From: VRUE01 sp963702035
Lineage (GTDB): Bacteria > Actinomycetota > Thermoleophilia > Solirubrobacterales > 70-9
Reading direction: 5' to 3'
Assembly (NCBI GenBank): GCA_963702035.1
Contig: OY969700.1
Location: 744,001-808,000, forward strand
DNA: 64,000 bases
Made by a program: the position numbers and the translations under genes. Positions within the stretch are counted from its first letter, which is position 1, and each line of letters starts with the position of its first letter. A model generated the notes under the pieces. That model did no database searches. It was not told where the DNA came from and saw only the letters and a list, made by a program, of their open reading frames with translations. This document shows, one piece after another, positions 51,580 through 60,156 of this stretch.

Positions 51580-52394
51580 TGCCGGGCGTACTGACCGTCT
51601 ACCGCTGGGAGCTGCGCAAGCTGCGCGCCCAGAAGCGCACCTACTTAGGGCTCGGCGCGGCGGTGGCGGTGCCGATCATCTTCGTCACCGCGCTGGCGCT
51701 CCGCAACGGCGAACCGCGCGACGTCGCCTTCGGCCGCTACGTCCACGACACCGGCCTGGCGATCCCGCTGGTCCTGCTGCTGTTCGGCTCGGTCTGGCTC
51801 TTCCCGCTGATCACCGCGCTGGTCGCCGGGGACATCGTCGCCGCCGAGGATCGCGACCGCACGTTGAAGACGATCCTCACCTGCTCGGTCGAACGGCAGC
51901 GGATCTTCGCCGCGAAGGCGCTGGCCGCCGCCACCTACGCGACCGCGGCGATCGTTCTCAGCGGCGTGGTCGCGCTCGTCGCCGGAATCGTCGCCTCCGG
52001 CTTCAACCCGATCGTCACCCTCTCGGGAACTCGTGTTTCCGCCTCCCACGGGCTCGCCCTGGTCGGCGCCAGCCTGCTCGTCTACCTGCTGCCGATCCTC
52101 GCCGTCGCCTCGATCGGGCTGCTGTTCTCGACCGTCTTTCGCAACAGCGCCGCGGCGATCGTCGGCACGCTGATGTTCTCGCTGCTGCTGCAGCTGGTCG
52201 GCATCCTGCCGGGACTCGGCGGCCTGCAGCCCTACCTGCTCAGCACCCAGTTCCAGGACTGGCAGGGCTTCCTCCGTGTCCCGGTCGACTGGGCGCCGAT
52301 TCTGCGCGCTCTCTGGGTCTGCGCCCTCTACGCCGTGCCCGCGCTGGTCGTCGCGACGCTGGTCTTCCTGCGTCGCGACGTCGCCGGGGAGTAG
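51579..52394 (+). CDS. ABC transporter permease (ABC-2 type)
   Basis: 271 aa with about six membrane helices, including YLGLGAAVAVPIIFVTALAL, LVLLLFGSVWLFPLITALVA, AAIVLSGVVALVAGIVAS and ALWVCALYAVPALVVATLVF. The cytoplasmic EDRDRTLKTILTCSVERQRI loop is characteristic of ABC-2 permeases. It pairs with the ATPase just upstream. Cargo unknown. Confidence 0.9.
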
Positions 52395-52415
52395 CAGATG
52401 CCCACAGGCGAGGTC

Positions 52416-54416
52416 TCAGCCCGTGTATGGGTGCGTCGGCGTCGTGCCTTCGGGGCCGAGGAAATCGAAGCCATCGGGGATCTTGAGGTGGTCGTGACCG
52501 CGACCGGGCGAGCCGGTGCGGCCGTACTGCCAGACGATCTTGCGCGTCTGCGGGTCGATGATGACCACCCGGTGGCGGTAGTCGTCGTTGGCGCAGATCA
52601 ACCCATTCGGAAGGCGCTCGGCGAGGCTGGGGTGATTGAGCATCCCCCGACCCGAGGAGGGACGGTAGGACCAGAGGATCTTGCCGGCGCGGTTGAATTC
52701 GTAGATGCCGCCGGGGCTCGTGTAGTCGGCGACGAGGTAGCGATCCGGGCCGAGCTGTTGGGGATCGGAGGGGTATTCGATCGGCAACTGGACGCTCCAG
52801 ACCAGCTTGCCCGTGGGGGTGATTTCGTCGATGTAGGAGCCATTCACCTCGGAGACGAGGATGTTGCCGTCCGGTAGCGGCGTGTCGCCGTTGGGCGAGC
52901 CGAGTGCGTGCGGCGGTTCGTGTTCGCAGCGCGCCGGTTCGCCGAACTGCTTGAGGATCTTCTTCTGCGGGGAGATCAAAAGCACCCGGCAGTTCTGCGC
53001 GTCCGCTACCGAAATCGTGCCGTCCCGCCACAGGTAGGCGTCGTCGGGCTCATGCAGGTAGCCGGCTTCGGAGCCCGCGATGCCAGGGTGCCCGTAGGAC
53101 CACAGCAGCTTGCCGGAGGGGAAGCCGAGCTGCACGATCCGCTCGTTCTGCTCCTCGTTGGAGATGATCTGCGTGCCACCGTGGGTGAAGAAGGCGTCGT
53201 CGGGGAAGTAGAAGCCGCCCGGAGGCGCCGGGTGTCGCTTGGAAGGGAAGCGCCAGAGGATCTTCTTGGCGGCGTTGACCACGAGCAGCCGATCGTTGCC
53301 GCGGTCGGCGATCAGCAGGCGACCCGCAAACGGCGGCGGGGACCCGGAGGTCGCACTCGGCCGCGTCGGCGCGGTCCCGGCTTCTTCTTCGGGCGCGGCC
53401 CGAACGATGTGCTCGCGCAACAGCACGACGCTGGACACAGTGCTGCCATCCGCCCCCTTGCCGCCGATCAAGTACGCGGTCGAGCCGACGACGGTGGCGG
53501 CGCCATAGGCGACCGGCAGGGGGAGCCGGCCGGCCGGTACAACCGTGCCCTTCGCGGGATCGAAGCGCCAGATGCGGTCGCTGACGACACCGTTTGCTTC
53601 GCCGCCGAGCAAATAGACGTGTCTTCCGAGCTCCACGGCGGCCGCATGCGAGGTCGGCTGGGGCAGATGGCCGATGACGTGAGCGGCGCCCTTCCGCGGG
53701 TCCACTTCCTGGATCGCATCGCTGGGCCGGCCGTTCGCCAGCTCACCCCCGAAGGAGTAGATCTTGCCGCCGCTCGCCGCGACGGCCATGTACCGGGCCG
53801 GCGCGGGCAGCGTCGCGACTTCGGTGAAACCGCCGCCGTCCGCGGTCGCCAGCACCGAGCCCAGCGGCACCTGGCCGTCGTAACCACCGAGCAGATAGGC
53901 ACGAGCGCCGATCGCCGCCGCGCTCAGATCGGAGCGCGGGGTCGGCAGCCGTCCGACGACGCTCGCAAGCGCGCCGGCGGACACCGAGCCGCCGGGCGCG
54001 GGCAGCGCCTGGACTTCGTCGCTGCTCGCTTCAGCGCCACCGCCGAAAACCAGCACCCGATCGCCGATCGTCGCCGCCGCGGCATCGTGCAGCGGCCCCG
54101 CCAGTTCTCCCGCCTGCTTGAGGTGCGCGCCCGTGGCGTCGAGCTGGAAGACACCGCTGACCGAGGTTTCGGCAGAGTCGAGTCCGCCAAGGATCAGCGG
54201 TCCGCCGGGCAGCCCCACCACCGACTCGCCCGAGATCGGCACCGGCAGGGGAGGCGCGCGGCGCACGACGAGCACCGTCTTCGCCGGTGCTTGCCCCGGC
54301 GAGGAATGTCCACCCCCGGCGAAGATCCGCGCGACGAGCACGGCGACGAGCAACGCGGCGGCCACGAACAATGGGATCCTCCGGCGACGTGCCCGGCGGG
54401 AGCGGGAGATCGGCAT
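52416..54416 (-). CDS. Membrane-anchored Kelch/PQQ-like double beta-propeller protein
   Basis: 666 aa from the ATG at 54416; the longer frame overlaps the gene upstream. A basic N-terminus and one helix (PLFVAAALLVAVLVARIF) anchor it. Residues about 60-330 have Kelch-type repeats (VVGRLPTPRSDLSAAAIGAR, AYLLGGYDGQ, RHVYLLGGEANG). A proline-rich linker then leads to a second propeller of arylsulfotransferase-like type (RNDRLLVVNAAKKILWRFPS, RVLLISPQKKILKQFG, VWQYGRTGSPGRGHDHLKIP). No enzymatic residues can be assigned; probably an extracellular binding protein. Confidence 0.82.
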   Translation of the reverse strand: MPISRSRRARRRRIPLFVAAALLVAVLVARIFAGGGHSSPGQAPAKTVLVVRRAPPLPVPISGESVVGLPGGPLILGGLDSAETSVSGVFQLDATGAHLKQAGELAGPLHDAAAATIGDRVLVFGGGAEASSDEVQALPAPGGSVSAGALASVVGRLPTPRSDLSAAAIGARAYLLGGYDGQVPLGSVLATADGGGFTEVATLPAPARYMAVAASGGKIYSFGGELANGRPSDAIQEVDPRKGAAHVIGHLPQPTSHAAAVELGRHVYLLGGEANGVVSDRIWRFDPAKGTVVPAGRLPLPVAYGAATVVGSTAYLIGGKGADGSTVSSVVLLREHIVRAAPEEEAGTAPTRPSATSGSPPPFAGRLLIADRGNDRLLVVNAAKKILWRFPSKRHPAPPGGFYFPDDAFFTHGGTQIISNEEQNERIVQLGFPSGKLLWSYGHPGIAGSEAGYLHEPDDAYLWRDGTISVADAQNCRVLLISPQKKILKQFGEPARCEHEPPHALGSPNGDTPLPDGNILVSEVNGSYIDEITPTGKLVWSVQLPIEYPSDPQQLGPDRYLVADYTSPGGIYEFNRAGKILWSYRPSSGRGMLNHPSLAERLPNGLICANDDYRHRVVIIDPQTRKIVWQYGRTGSPGRGHDHLKIPDGFDFLGPEGTTPTHPYTG

Positions 54417-54441
54417 AGTGGGCAAGCTTGTCAGGAGGCCG

Positions 54442-55311
54442 CTACGTCTCCTCCGGCGCCAGGCCGGCCTCCCCGATCGCCGGGGCGGGGTGAGATCGCT
54501 CACGAGGCCGCGGAGCGCGGGCCTCCGCGGGCGTGTCCTTGCCGGTCGCGGTCAGATAGGCGACGAAGCCGGCGATCATCGCGGCGAGGAGAAGGCTGAC
54601 GACGCCGTTGCCGAGGCCGAGACCCCCGCTTTCGGATGGTTTGCCGAGCCAGTCGGCAAAGGAGGCGCCGAGCGGACGGGTGACGACGTAGGCGAACCAG
54701 AAGGCGAGGATCGGGTTCATCCGGTAGCGGAAGTAACCGAGTGCCGGGATCGCGATCACGGCCGCGAACAGCAGGCCCGAGGCGAAGTAGCCGAGGCCGA
54801 AGGTGATCGCGGTCAGGTCGCCGGCGGCGGTGCCCATCGCGAAGGTGGCGACCACCGCCGCCCAGTAGAAGAGCTCGCGGCGCGGCGTGCGGATGCTGTG
54901 GATCGAGAGCGTGCCCTCGCTTGCATGCCAGGTCCTGAAGACCACGAAGAGGGCGATCGCGAAGAAGATCGTCGAGACGATGTAGGGGACGCCGAAGCCG
55001 ACGTGCAGGACATCGGCGCACATCGTGCCGAAGACGCCGACCATCGCCACCGCCAGCCAGTAGGCCCAGGGCACGTAGCGATCCTTGGAGAACTGGATGT
55101 AGAGGGCGATGAGGAAGGCGATGCCGCCGAGCACGACAGCGACCTGGGGGATCAGCGTGTGGACGAGGAAGTCGGAGGTCGACTCCCCCATCCCGGTCGT
55201 CAACGCCTTGACGATCCAGAAGTAGGCCGTTACCTCCGGCACCTTCGAGAAGCGATGCCGGCGGCCTTCGCCGGCGCCTGCCGGCGCAGAGGTATCGAGA
55301 TTGGAATCCAT
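54442..55311 (-). CDS. DUF347/COG4705 membrane protein
   Basis: 289 aa with about eight helices. Two family repeats start with KVPEVTAYFWIVKALTTGMG (ESTSDFLVH) and later RELFYWAAVVATFAMGTAAG, and YVVTRPLGASFADWLGKPS is typical of DUF347. These bacterial inner-membrane proteins have no established function. It ends 26 bp before the propeller gene and may form an operon with it. Confidence 0.87.
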   Translation of the reverse strand: MDSNLDTSAPAGAGEGRRHRFSKVPEVTAYFWIVKALTTGMGESTSDFLVHTLIPQVAVVLGGIAFLIALYIQFSKDRYVPWAYWLAVAMVGVFGTMCADVLHVGFGVPYIVSTIFFAIALFVVFRTWHASEGTLSIHSIRTPRRELFYWAAVVATFAMGTAAGDLTAITFGLGYFASGLLFAAVIAIPALGYFRYRMNPILAFWFAYVVTRPLGASFADWLGKPSESGGLGLGNGVVSLLLAAMIAGFVAYLTATGKDTPAEARAPRPRERSHPAPAIGEAGLAPEET

Positions 55312-55551
55312 GTGAATGGCAACGGCGGGGAGCCGTGCGGCGTGGCAAGCTATGGAGAGCGTCTAAAGACAGGATGAAAGGCGGGCGGCCTTGCATCCCG
55401 GCCCGCTCATCGTGCCGGCCCTCGTCGTCCCCGGGAAGTTCGACTCCGTTCGACAGAGTTCGGTGGTGAACCGCCCCGGCTTCGATGGAGACCAAATCCC
55501 ATTGGGAAGGAAAGAGGCGATCGCCTGAACCGCAGGCAGGTGACTCCTTTC

Positions 55552-55589
55552 TTGACGGTTGACGAGGTTGACGCTACCTTTGGCGTCAA
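55552..55589 (+). promoter_or_regulatory. Promoter and operator of the RES-Xre module
   Basis: TTGACG (55552-55557), 17-bp spacer, TACCTT (55575-55580). The -10 lies within an inverted repeat TTGACGC (55568-55574) and GCGTCAA (55583-55589), a probable antitoxin operator. TTGACG occurs three times in a row. The predicted start of transcription is at or next to the ATG, so the mRNA would be leaderless. Confidence 0.65.
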
Positions 55590-56098
55590 TGGCAGCGAAA
55601 CCAGCCCTCCTAGATCGCACTGTCGAAGAGTTTCGGCGCACCCTCACTGAGATCGGTGGGCAGCCGAGCTCGGCTGATGATGCTGAGGTTCTTGGCCGGC
55701 GGGCGGCGATGGTCGTGCTTGCTGGTGGGGCTTGGGAGCGGGCGCTTGGGGAGCTGCTTACCAGCGCGGAAGCACGCATCCTGCTCGGTGGGATCAGCCG
55801 CGAGGCGCTGCGCAAGCGGGTACTCAGCGGCTCGGTGCTTGCTCTGCGCGATGACGCCGACCTGATCCGCTACCCGCGTTGGCAGTTCGATGCCGGTAAC
55901 AGCGCTCCCTTTAGAGCGATCAAGAAGCTCAACGAGATCTTCGGCGATGCGGGGCTCGATTCGTGGACGCTTGCCTCGTTTGCCACCACCCCCCAGCCGG
56001 AGCTTGGTAACCGGGCGCCGGCTGATTCGTTCGCTGACGCGGACATCGAGCCCTTGATTCTCTCGGCCCACCGCACCGTGGCCGACCTGAAGCGTTGA
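55589..56098 (+). CDS. Antitoxin of the Xre/MbcA/ParS family
   Basis: 169 aa from the ATG at 55589. It resembles RES-associated antitoxins: a central helical region with TSAEARILLGGISREALRKR VLSGS-type helix-turn-helix, LIRYPRWQFDA (the conserved toxin-binding-domain motif PxxQF/WQF) and AFRAIKKLNEIFGDAGLDSW, then WTLASFATTPQPEL. It overlaps the RES toxin by 4 bp and probably represses the promoter through the inverted repeat over the -10. Confidence 0.85.
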   Translation: MAAKPALLDRTVEEFRRTLTEIGGQPSSADDAEVLGRRAAMVVLAGGAWERALGELLTSAEARILLGGISREALRKRVLSGSVLALRDDADLIRYPRWQFDAGNSAPFRAIKKLNEIFGDAGLDSWTLASFATTPQPELGNRAPADSFADADIEPLILSAHRTVADLKR

Positions 56099-56694
56099 CC
56101 CCGCGGAGCCTTCCCGCTCCTCCGGACGACCTGCCCGAGCTTCCCAGCACGAAGCTCGGGACGAAACCTCTGTGGCGAATCCATTCCGCCGATGTCGCCC
56201 CCTGGTTCTTCGATGTCGGCCCCGATGGCAGGTTCAACCTCGCTGAGGCAGGCACTTGCTATCTCGCTGAGGAGCCGATTGGCGCCTTCGTCGAGAAGTT
56301 CGGGCGCATACTGCGACCAGGCGGGGTGATCCCAGAGCCGTTGGTCGACGCGCAACGGCTATCCAGGCTGCGCCCGCCCAAAGCAAAGGTCGTTGACTTG
56401 ACCGATCCAACAGTCCTCGGACTCATCGGCCTTACCGCTGAGATCCACTCAACCTCCGACTACAACCTGACCCAGGGCTGGGCGCTCGCCCTGCGGGAAG
56501 CCGGCTATGACGGCATCTGCTACAAGGCCCGCCATGACCCGCGCGGGCAGCTGGTCTCCATCGCCCTCTTCGGCTCCGACAAGCCCCCGCGGAGCGCCGC
56601 CAAAACGACGGCCGTCCCTGTCGATCTGATCCACGAAGCCTCGACCACTTTCGCGATCGCGATCCTCCCCCGCCGCCACTCAAGACGCCGGTAG
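56095..56694 (+). CDS. RES domain toxin
   Basis: 199 aa. RES proteins are NAD-consuming toxins (MbcT-like phosphorolysis or ADP-ribosylation). The fold is seen in LWRIHSADVAPWFFDVGPDG with RFNLAEAGTCYLAEEPIGAF, then the TAEIHSTSDYNLTQGWALAL and AGYDGICYKARHDPRGQLVS blocks. The R-Y/E-S residues that name the domain are present in these stretches. It is paired with an Xre/MbcA antitoxin. Confidence 0.87.
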   Translation: MTPRSLPAPPDDLPELPSTKLGTKPLWRIHSADVAPWFFDVGPDGRFNLAEAGTCYLAEEPIGAFVEKFGRILRPGGVIPEPLVDAQRLSRLRPPKAKVVDLTDPTVLGLIGLTAEIHSTSDYNLTQGWALALREAGYDGICYKARHDPRGQLVSIALFGSDKPPRSAAKTTAVPVDLIHEASTTFAIAILPRRHSRRR

Positions 56695-57043
56695 GGCAAG
56701 TACCGCTACAGCGTTTCGTCCCTAACGGAGAGATCATCGTGCCGGTTGAAGCGGCGCTGGATTTGGCTCCACAGGCGAGAAAGCAGCGTCCTTCCTACGG
56801 ACAGATCAGGGTGCCCCGAAGGGACATCCCGAAAAAGTCGCCTTGACTTCGGCCCCAGCGGAGCTACCTTCGCCGACGCCAAAGACATAAGTGGCCCCGG
56901 CGGCGCGCTAACGCCCCGGGGCCTGGCACCGAAGAAGACACCTTCGATGCGCGACCGAGTCTCCCAGAGCATCTTGGGTATTGAGGAGATCGGCGGCCAC
57001 TGAAAGAGGCGGCTCTTCGGTGCCCTACCGAGAGGAGGGCACC
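56695..57043. other. Gap without a recognised gene, holding an inverted repeat
   Basis: No frame here has convincing coding character. GGCCCCGG (56893-56900) and CCGGGGCC (56916-56923) form a GC-rich hairpin without a T-tract, perhaps ending the RES transcript. A 38-codon stretch near 56740 reads QRPSYGQIRVPRRDIP and may be a phage-gene remnant; this is too short to call. Confidence 0.4.
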
Positions 57044-57451
57044 ATGCCCAGCACCACCTGCACGATTGACGGCGACCAGCGCGACGGCCTTTACGAACTG
57101 GTGCGCAATCACGTGGGCGCTGTCGGCGATCTATGGATCGCGCTGGAGATCAACAAGGACTTCGCCACCGCGGAGCGGCTCGGCCTGGAGTTCGGCGAAG
57201 ACTTCCGGCTGCTGGAGGACATCGGGTGGAACGGGCGCGACGGCCGCAAAGCGTTCGAGCTGACCATGCCGCCGGAGGATCTGATGGAACTGCTCCAACG
57301 CCTCCACGGCGAAGCCGAACGAGTCCTCCTCGAATCGGTCACCGAGCGCGAGTCGAGGGAAGAAGACGCCGCGACCGACGAGCTATTCCGGCTCGGCTTC
57401 GATGCCTGCGAGGAACTGCTGGCCGACCTCGACCCACGGGAGGCGACCTGA
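57044..57451 (+). CDS. Hypothetical protein (135 aa)
   Basis: Starts at ATG 57044 after GAGAGGAGGGCACC, a strong ribosome-binding site; a longer frame upstream has none. Acidic and helical, with CTIDGDQRDGLYELVRNHVG, FGEDFRLLEDIGWNGRDGRK and LTMPPEDLMELLQRLHGEAE. No signal peptide or membrane segment. The composition fits a small cytoplasmic protein conserved in actinobacteria, but I cannot name a family. It is followed by a nested palindrome. Confidence 0.75.
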   Translation: MPSTTCTIDGDQRDGLYELVRNHVGAVGDLWIALEINKDFATAERLGLEFGEDFRLLEDIGWNGRDGRKAFELTMPPEDLMELLQRLHGEAERVLLESVTERESREEDAATDELFRLGFDACEELLADLDPREAT

Positions 57452-57469
57452 CGATTCGCCGCGAACTCG

Positions 57470-57566
57470 TGCGGCTTCTCGGGGGCCGAGGCGCAGGCCA
57501 CAGGGAGGTTGCGGAACCGCCCGCTCGGGGCGGCCCGCACCCTGCCTCGGCCCCCGAGAAGCCGCA
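57470..57566. repeat. Nested inverted repeat (97 bp)
   Basis: Perfect 23-bp arms at 57470-57492 (starting TGCGGCTTCTCGGGGGCC) and 57544-57566, with an inner CCGCCC/GGGCGG pair. It begins 19 bp after the stop of the 135-aa gene. It could terminate transcription but has no T-tract. It resembles the other two large nested repeats in size and layout, not in sequence. Confidence 0.65.
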
Positions 57567-57625
57567 CTGGTCCTTGTGACGCCTTGGCCGTCCAGATACC
57601 CGACGCACCCATTCAGAGGCGCGGG

Positions 57626-57787
57626 CTATCCCTCACCGTCTGCTGCCAGGAACGGGCCGAATGCCGCTGCGATAAGTGCGACCTCCTCATCGGTCGCGTC
57701 GCGCTCACCCTGTCCGAGCATCGCTGCCCATGAGATGCCAGGAGCGATCACAAACTTGTCGCGACCTTGCCCATCAGAAGTAGACAT
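57626..57787 (-). CDS. Small hypothetical protein (53 aa)
   Basis: Minus-strand frame MSTSDGQGRDKFVIAPGISW, then GQGERDATDEEVALIAAAFG, ending LAADGEG. It is acidic with one likely amphipathic helix. A 7-bp inverted repeat GGGCCTG/CAGGCCC lies directly before the ATG and could limit translation. It follows the DUF2188 gene on the same strand, separated by a terminator-like hairpin. No family recognised. Confidence 0.45.
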   Translation of the reverse strand: MSTSDGQGRDKFVIAPGISWAAMLGQGERDATDEEVALIAAAFGPFLAADGEG

Positions 57788-57809
57788 GGGCCTGTCATAG
57801 CAGGCCCTG

Positions 57810-57849
57810 AATCGAGGCGACCAGTCTCGTCGTCCTGGTCACCTCGATT
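57810..57849 (-). terminator. Stem-loop after the DUF2188 gene
   Basis: AATCGAGGCGACCAG and CTGGTCACCTCGATT pair over 15 positions with one mismatch around a 10-nt loop. It starts 20 bp after the DUF2188 stop codon on the minus strand. No run of T follows, so termination is plausible rather than certain. Confidence 0.5.
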
Positions 57850-57869
57850 GGGCGTGATTTTGGCTGTCT

Positions 57870-58094
57870 CTAACCGCGCGGAGGGAATGGGTCATGCCCA
57901 GGCGGCACAGAATCCTTCTGGCGAATCTGTCCATTGCGGCCCTGAACGTTCAGCTCCCCGCCCCCTCCGTTATGGAGGTAGCTGCGCGCCGCGTCAATGG
58001 CCTCACCCTGAGTGCCATGGCGGGAGCTAACCCGAGAGGCACCAGGCCAATCATTCCCGTCCGGTGAAACAAACCGGCTGTTTTGATTGCTCAT
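57870..58094 (-). CDS. DUF2188 domain protein
   Basis: 74 aa from the ATG at 58094; an in-frame ATG four codons upstream is possible. The whole protein is one DUF2188 domain: RFVSPDGNDWPGASRVSSRH, then TQGEAIDAARSYLHNGGGGE and GRNGQIRQKDSV. These small single-domain proteins are widespread and of unknown role. A LexA box lies 28 bp upstream, suggesting induction by DNA damage. Confidence 0.8.
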   Translation of the reverse strand: MSNQNSRFVSPDGNDWPGASRVSSRHGTQGEAIDAARSYLHNGGGGELNVQGRNGQIRQKDSVPPGHDPFPPRG

Positions 58095-58122
58095 GCCACG
58101 GAGCATCCCAGCTCAATCGGAC

Positions 58123-58134
58123 GAACAAACGTTC
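58123..58134. promoter_or_regulatory. LexA (SOS) box between DUF2188 and a membrane-protein gene
   Basis: CGAAC-AAAC-GTTCG, a perfect LexA consensus. It is 28 bp upstream of the DUF2188 ATG (minus strand) and 126 bp upstream of the plus-strand gene at 58260, so DUF2188 is the likelier target. Thirteen bases shared with the 2375-2399 inverted repeat (TCAGAGCACGTAG) follow at 58156. Confidence 0.75.
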
Positions 58135-58259
58135 GCAACGGCCTAGGGCAACTATGTCTTCAGAGCACGTAGGGCCTGAGTCGGTGAACTGGCGCCAGGC
58201 GCCGCCGAATGCACCGAGGAGGCTCATCCCCTTGATGCAAGGTCGGATACGCTCGCAAA

Positions 58260-59234
58260 ATGGCCGGCAACTGGCGGAGTCGGACCCTCGGACTTGGTGG
58301 CTGGCTCATTCCTCCGACCCTCGCCTGGGGTGCTTTGACGGGCGCGGCCGGATTCATCTGGGCTGCGCTTGCTGGACTCCCAGCCGTCGTAGTCGCCCTT
58401 ATCGCCTTTGCGGCACTGACCCTCGGGGTGACGCTGGCCCACTACGCCCCATCGCTGCGTAAGTATCTGCCCAATCACGAGCCGCCACCCGAGCTCAAAG
58501 CGGAGATCGTCGCTATCCAGCGCGAGTTGATCCGTCTCCGTAATCGCCGCGAGATCAACCGCGGCTCTATGTGGCCGGTCCAGCGGCCATACCAAGACCT
58601 TCCGGCCAAAGAGTGGAATACCTACGGCGAAAAGCTTCGGCTAGGCCGCGAGGACCGAGAAGCAGTTGCGAAAGCCTACGAGCTTGCGGGGCATTTCAAC
58701 GACAAGATGCTGGTCGGGGAAACGACGATTGGCAGTAGTCCGGCGGTCGAGCCCGACCTTGACGGCCTTCGGAACGCCTTCGACAGGGCGGCGGCGGCGC
58801 TGGGGCTTCCTCCCGCGCCAGCTACCGCAGCGCCGCCCGCTTCCAATCACGATCATCCTCGCCGGGATGACCGGGGAGAACTCGCCCAGAAGTGCCACAT
58901 GCTCGCCGGCAGCATTGAGCGGTGGGTGCAGAGCTATGAGCGCCAGCAAGCTGAGACCGTCGAGAAGATGATGGAGGAAGGGTTAGAGGCTGAATCAGAT
59001 CTAGACCCTGCTGAGGCTCGCAGGAGGGCCTACGACCTCTACGACCGGAACTGGCAAACCGAGTACGCGATCAAGTACCGCCCAGAGGCCAAAAAGCTCT
59101 TTGACGAGGCTTGGGAGATGCACGTGATCGCCAAGAGCCTTGAACAACTCGCGGTGCAGCCTGTACCTATTGAGTTCGGGAAGGTGCCCAAGCTTTTCAA
59201 CGACATCGCGGATCGCCTGTACGGCGAAAACTGA
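58260..59234 (+). CDS. Membrane protein with long cytoplasmic helical domain
   Basis: 324 aa. Two helices near the N-terminus (LIPPTLAWGALTGAAGFIWA and AVVVALIAFAALTLGVTLAH, about residues 15-60), then about 260 charged residues with predicted long helices (LKAEIVAIQRELIRLRNRRE, SYERQQAETVEKMMEEGLEA). No enzymatic motif. No clear ribosome-binding site. Less biased codon use than the chromosomal core. The layout is like the 2990-3577 protein, and the shared upstream 13-mer is notable, but function is unknown. Confidence 0.7.
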   Translation: MAGNWRSRTLGLGGWLIPPTLAWGALTGAAGFIWAALAGLPAVVVALIAFAALTLGVTLAHYAPSLRKYLPNHEPPPELKAEIVAIQRELIRLRNRREINRGSMWPVQRPYQDLPAKEWNTYGEKLRLGREDREAVAKAYELAGHFNDKMLVGETTIGSSPAVEPDLDGLRNAFDRAAAALGLPPAPATAAPPASNHDHPRRDDRGELAQKCHMLAGSIERWVQSYERQQAETVEKMMEEGLEAESDLDPAEARRRAYDLYDRNWQTEYAIKYRPEAKKLFDEAWEMHVIAKSLEQLAVQPVPIEFGKVPKLFNDIADRLYGEN

Positions 59235-59242
59235 TCTGAAGG

Positions 59243-59274
59243 CCGCCCCGCCGATCGGTTCTGCATCGGGGCGG
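59243..59274 (+). terminator. Stem-loop after the 58260 gene
   Basis: CCGCCCCG and CGGGGCGG with extra CGAT/ATCG pairing form a strong hairpin starting 9 bp after the stop codon. No T-tract. Confidence 0.5.
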
Positions 59275-59336
59275 TGGTCTCACTCCTCAGCCACCCTTGT
59301 GGACGGAGGTAGCGGGGTAAGCCACGCCGCAGGCCG

Positions 59337-60068
59337 CTAGACAGTCGCAAGAGCGACGCCGCGGGCTGGCATCTCGTCCCAGGTACGGCCATCTAGCAGG
59401 CGCCCGCCCGACTTTGGCCGGTGGCCTCCCCACTGCTTGAAGAAGAAGGCAACGTCCTCTGCGATACAGCGGTCTCGAAGTTCACGCGCCCACTCGACCC
59501 GCATCGGCCGATGCTTCGGTCCTGACTCCCCGCCTGCGATAAGCCAGTCCACGCCAGTCAGATCAAGGTTGTCCAACGAACCGAGGAGGGGCTCGGCGGA
59601 AATGAAACGGACCGCCGCGTCTACCTCTCTCAGGTAGTCAACACGATGCGTGAACCGGCGATTCTCGACCGATACTCCAATCCAGATATTGGGATGCCAG
59701 GACAATGAAGGCGCGAGCTCGGCAAGCCGCTCGTGACGCTTGGTCAGAATCTGGAAGGTGTGCTGATCGGCTTGTCCCATCACGTCAAACACCGCCTCGA
59801 GGTACTCAAATGGAATGTCCTCGTGGAAGAGATCGCTCATCGAGTTCACGAAGATCATCCGAGGGCGCGCCCAGCGCAGCGGCTGCTCTAGGCGTTGCGG
59901 CCAAAGCCGAAGCTCGAACCCCTGCTCGTAGGGGTGACCAGCAACTCCGCGCCAGCGTTCGGCGAACGTCTTGGCGTAGCAATGCGCGCATCCGGGAGAC
60001 ACCTGCGAGCAGCCGGTGACCGGGTTCCAGGTCGCCTCCGTCCACTCAATCGCGCTGTTATCCGCCAT
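59337..60068 (-). CDS. Phage Gp37/Gp68-like protein (DUF5131, three-Cys motif)
   Basis: About 243 aa. IEWTEATWNPVTGCSQVSPG with the three-Cys cluster GCSQVSPGCAHCYA resembles the iron-sulfur site of radical-SAM proteins; PRMIFVNSMSDLFHED, FQILTKRHERLAEL, NIWIGVSVENRR and WLIAGGESGPKHRPM are the usual DUF5131 blocks. Activity is unknown. The ATG at 60068 is preferred over the GTG two codons earlier because AGGAG is then correctly spaced. A LexA box lies 47 bp upstream and the partner TcmP gene precedes it. Confidence 0.92.
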   Translation of the reverse strand: MADNSAIEWTEATWNPVTGCSQVSPGCAHCYAKTFAERWRGVAGHPYEQGFELRLWPQRLEQPLRWARPRMIFVNSMSDLFHEDIPFEYLEAVFDVMGQADQHTFQILTKRHERLAELAPSLSWHPNIWIGVSVENRRFTHRVDYLREVDAAVRFISAEPLLGSLDNLDLTGVDWLIAGGESGPKHRPMRVEWARELRDRCIAEDVAFFFKQWGGHRPKSGGRLLDGRTWDEMPARGVALATV

Positions 60069-60114
60069 GCTCACGCTCCTTTCGCCAGCCGCCGGGAGTC
60101 CCCTTCAGCCATAC

Positions 60115-60126
60115 GAACAAATGTTC
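60115..60126. promoter_or_regulatory. LexA (SOS) box upstream of the Gp37/Gp68 gene
   Basis: CGAAC-AAAT-GTTCG, a perfect LexA palindrome in the 88-bp gap between tcmP and the Gp37/Gp68 gene. It can regulate the latter only, unless a second distal promoter exists. Confidence 0.8.
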
Positions 60127-60156
60127 GCATACAATCCGGACACCTCGGTCAACCGA

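Noticed and set aside
57402..57800. 132-codon plus-strand frame over the nested repeat
   Set aside because: Starts out of frame inside the 135-aa gene, crosses the palindrome and lacks coding character; the opposite strand holds a better 53-aa frame.
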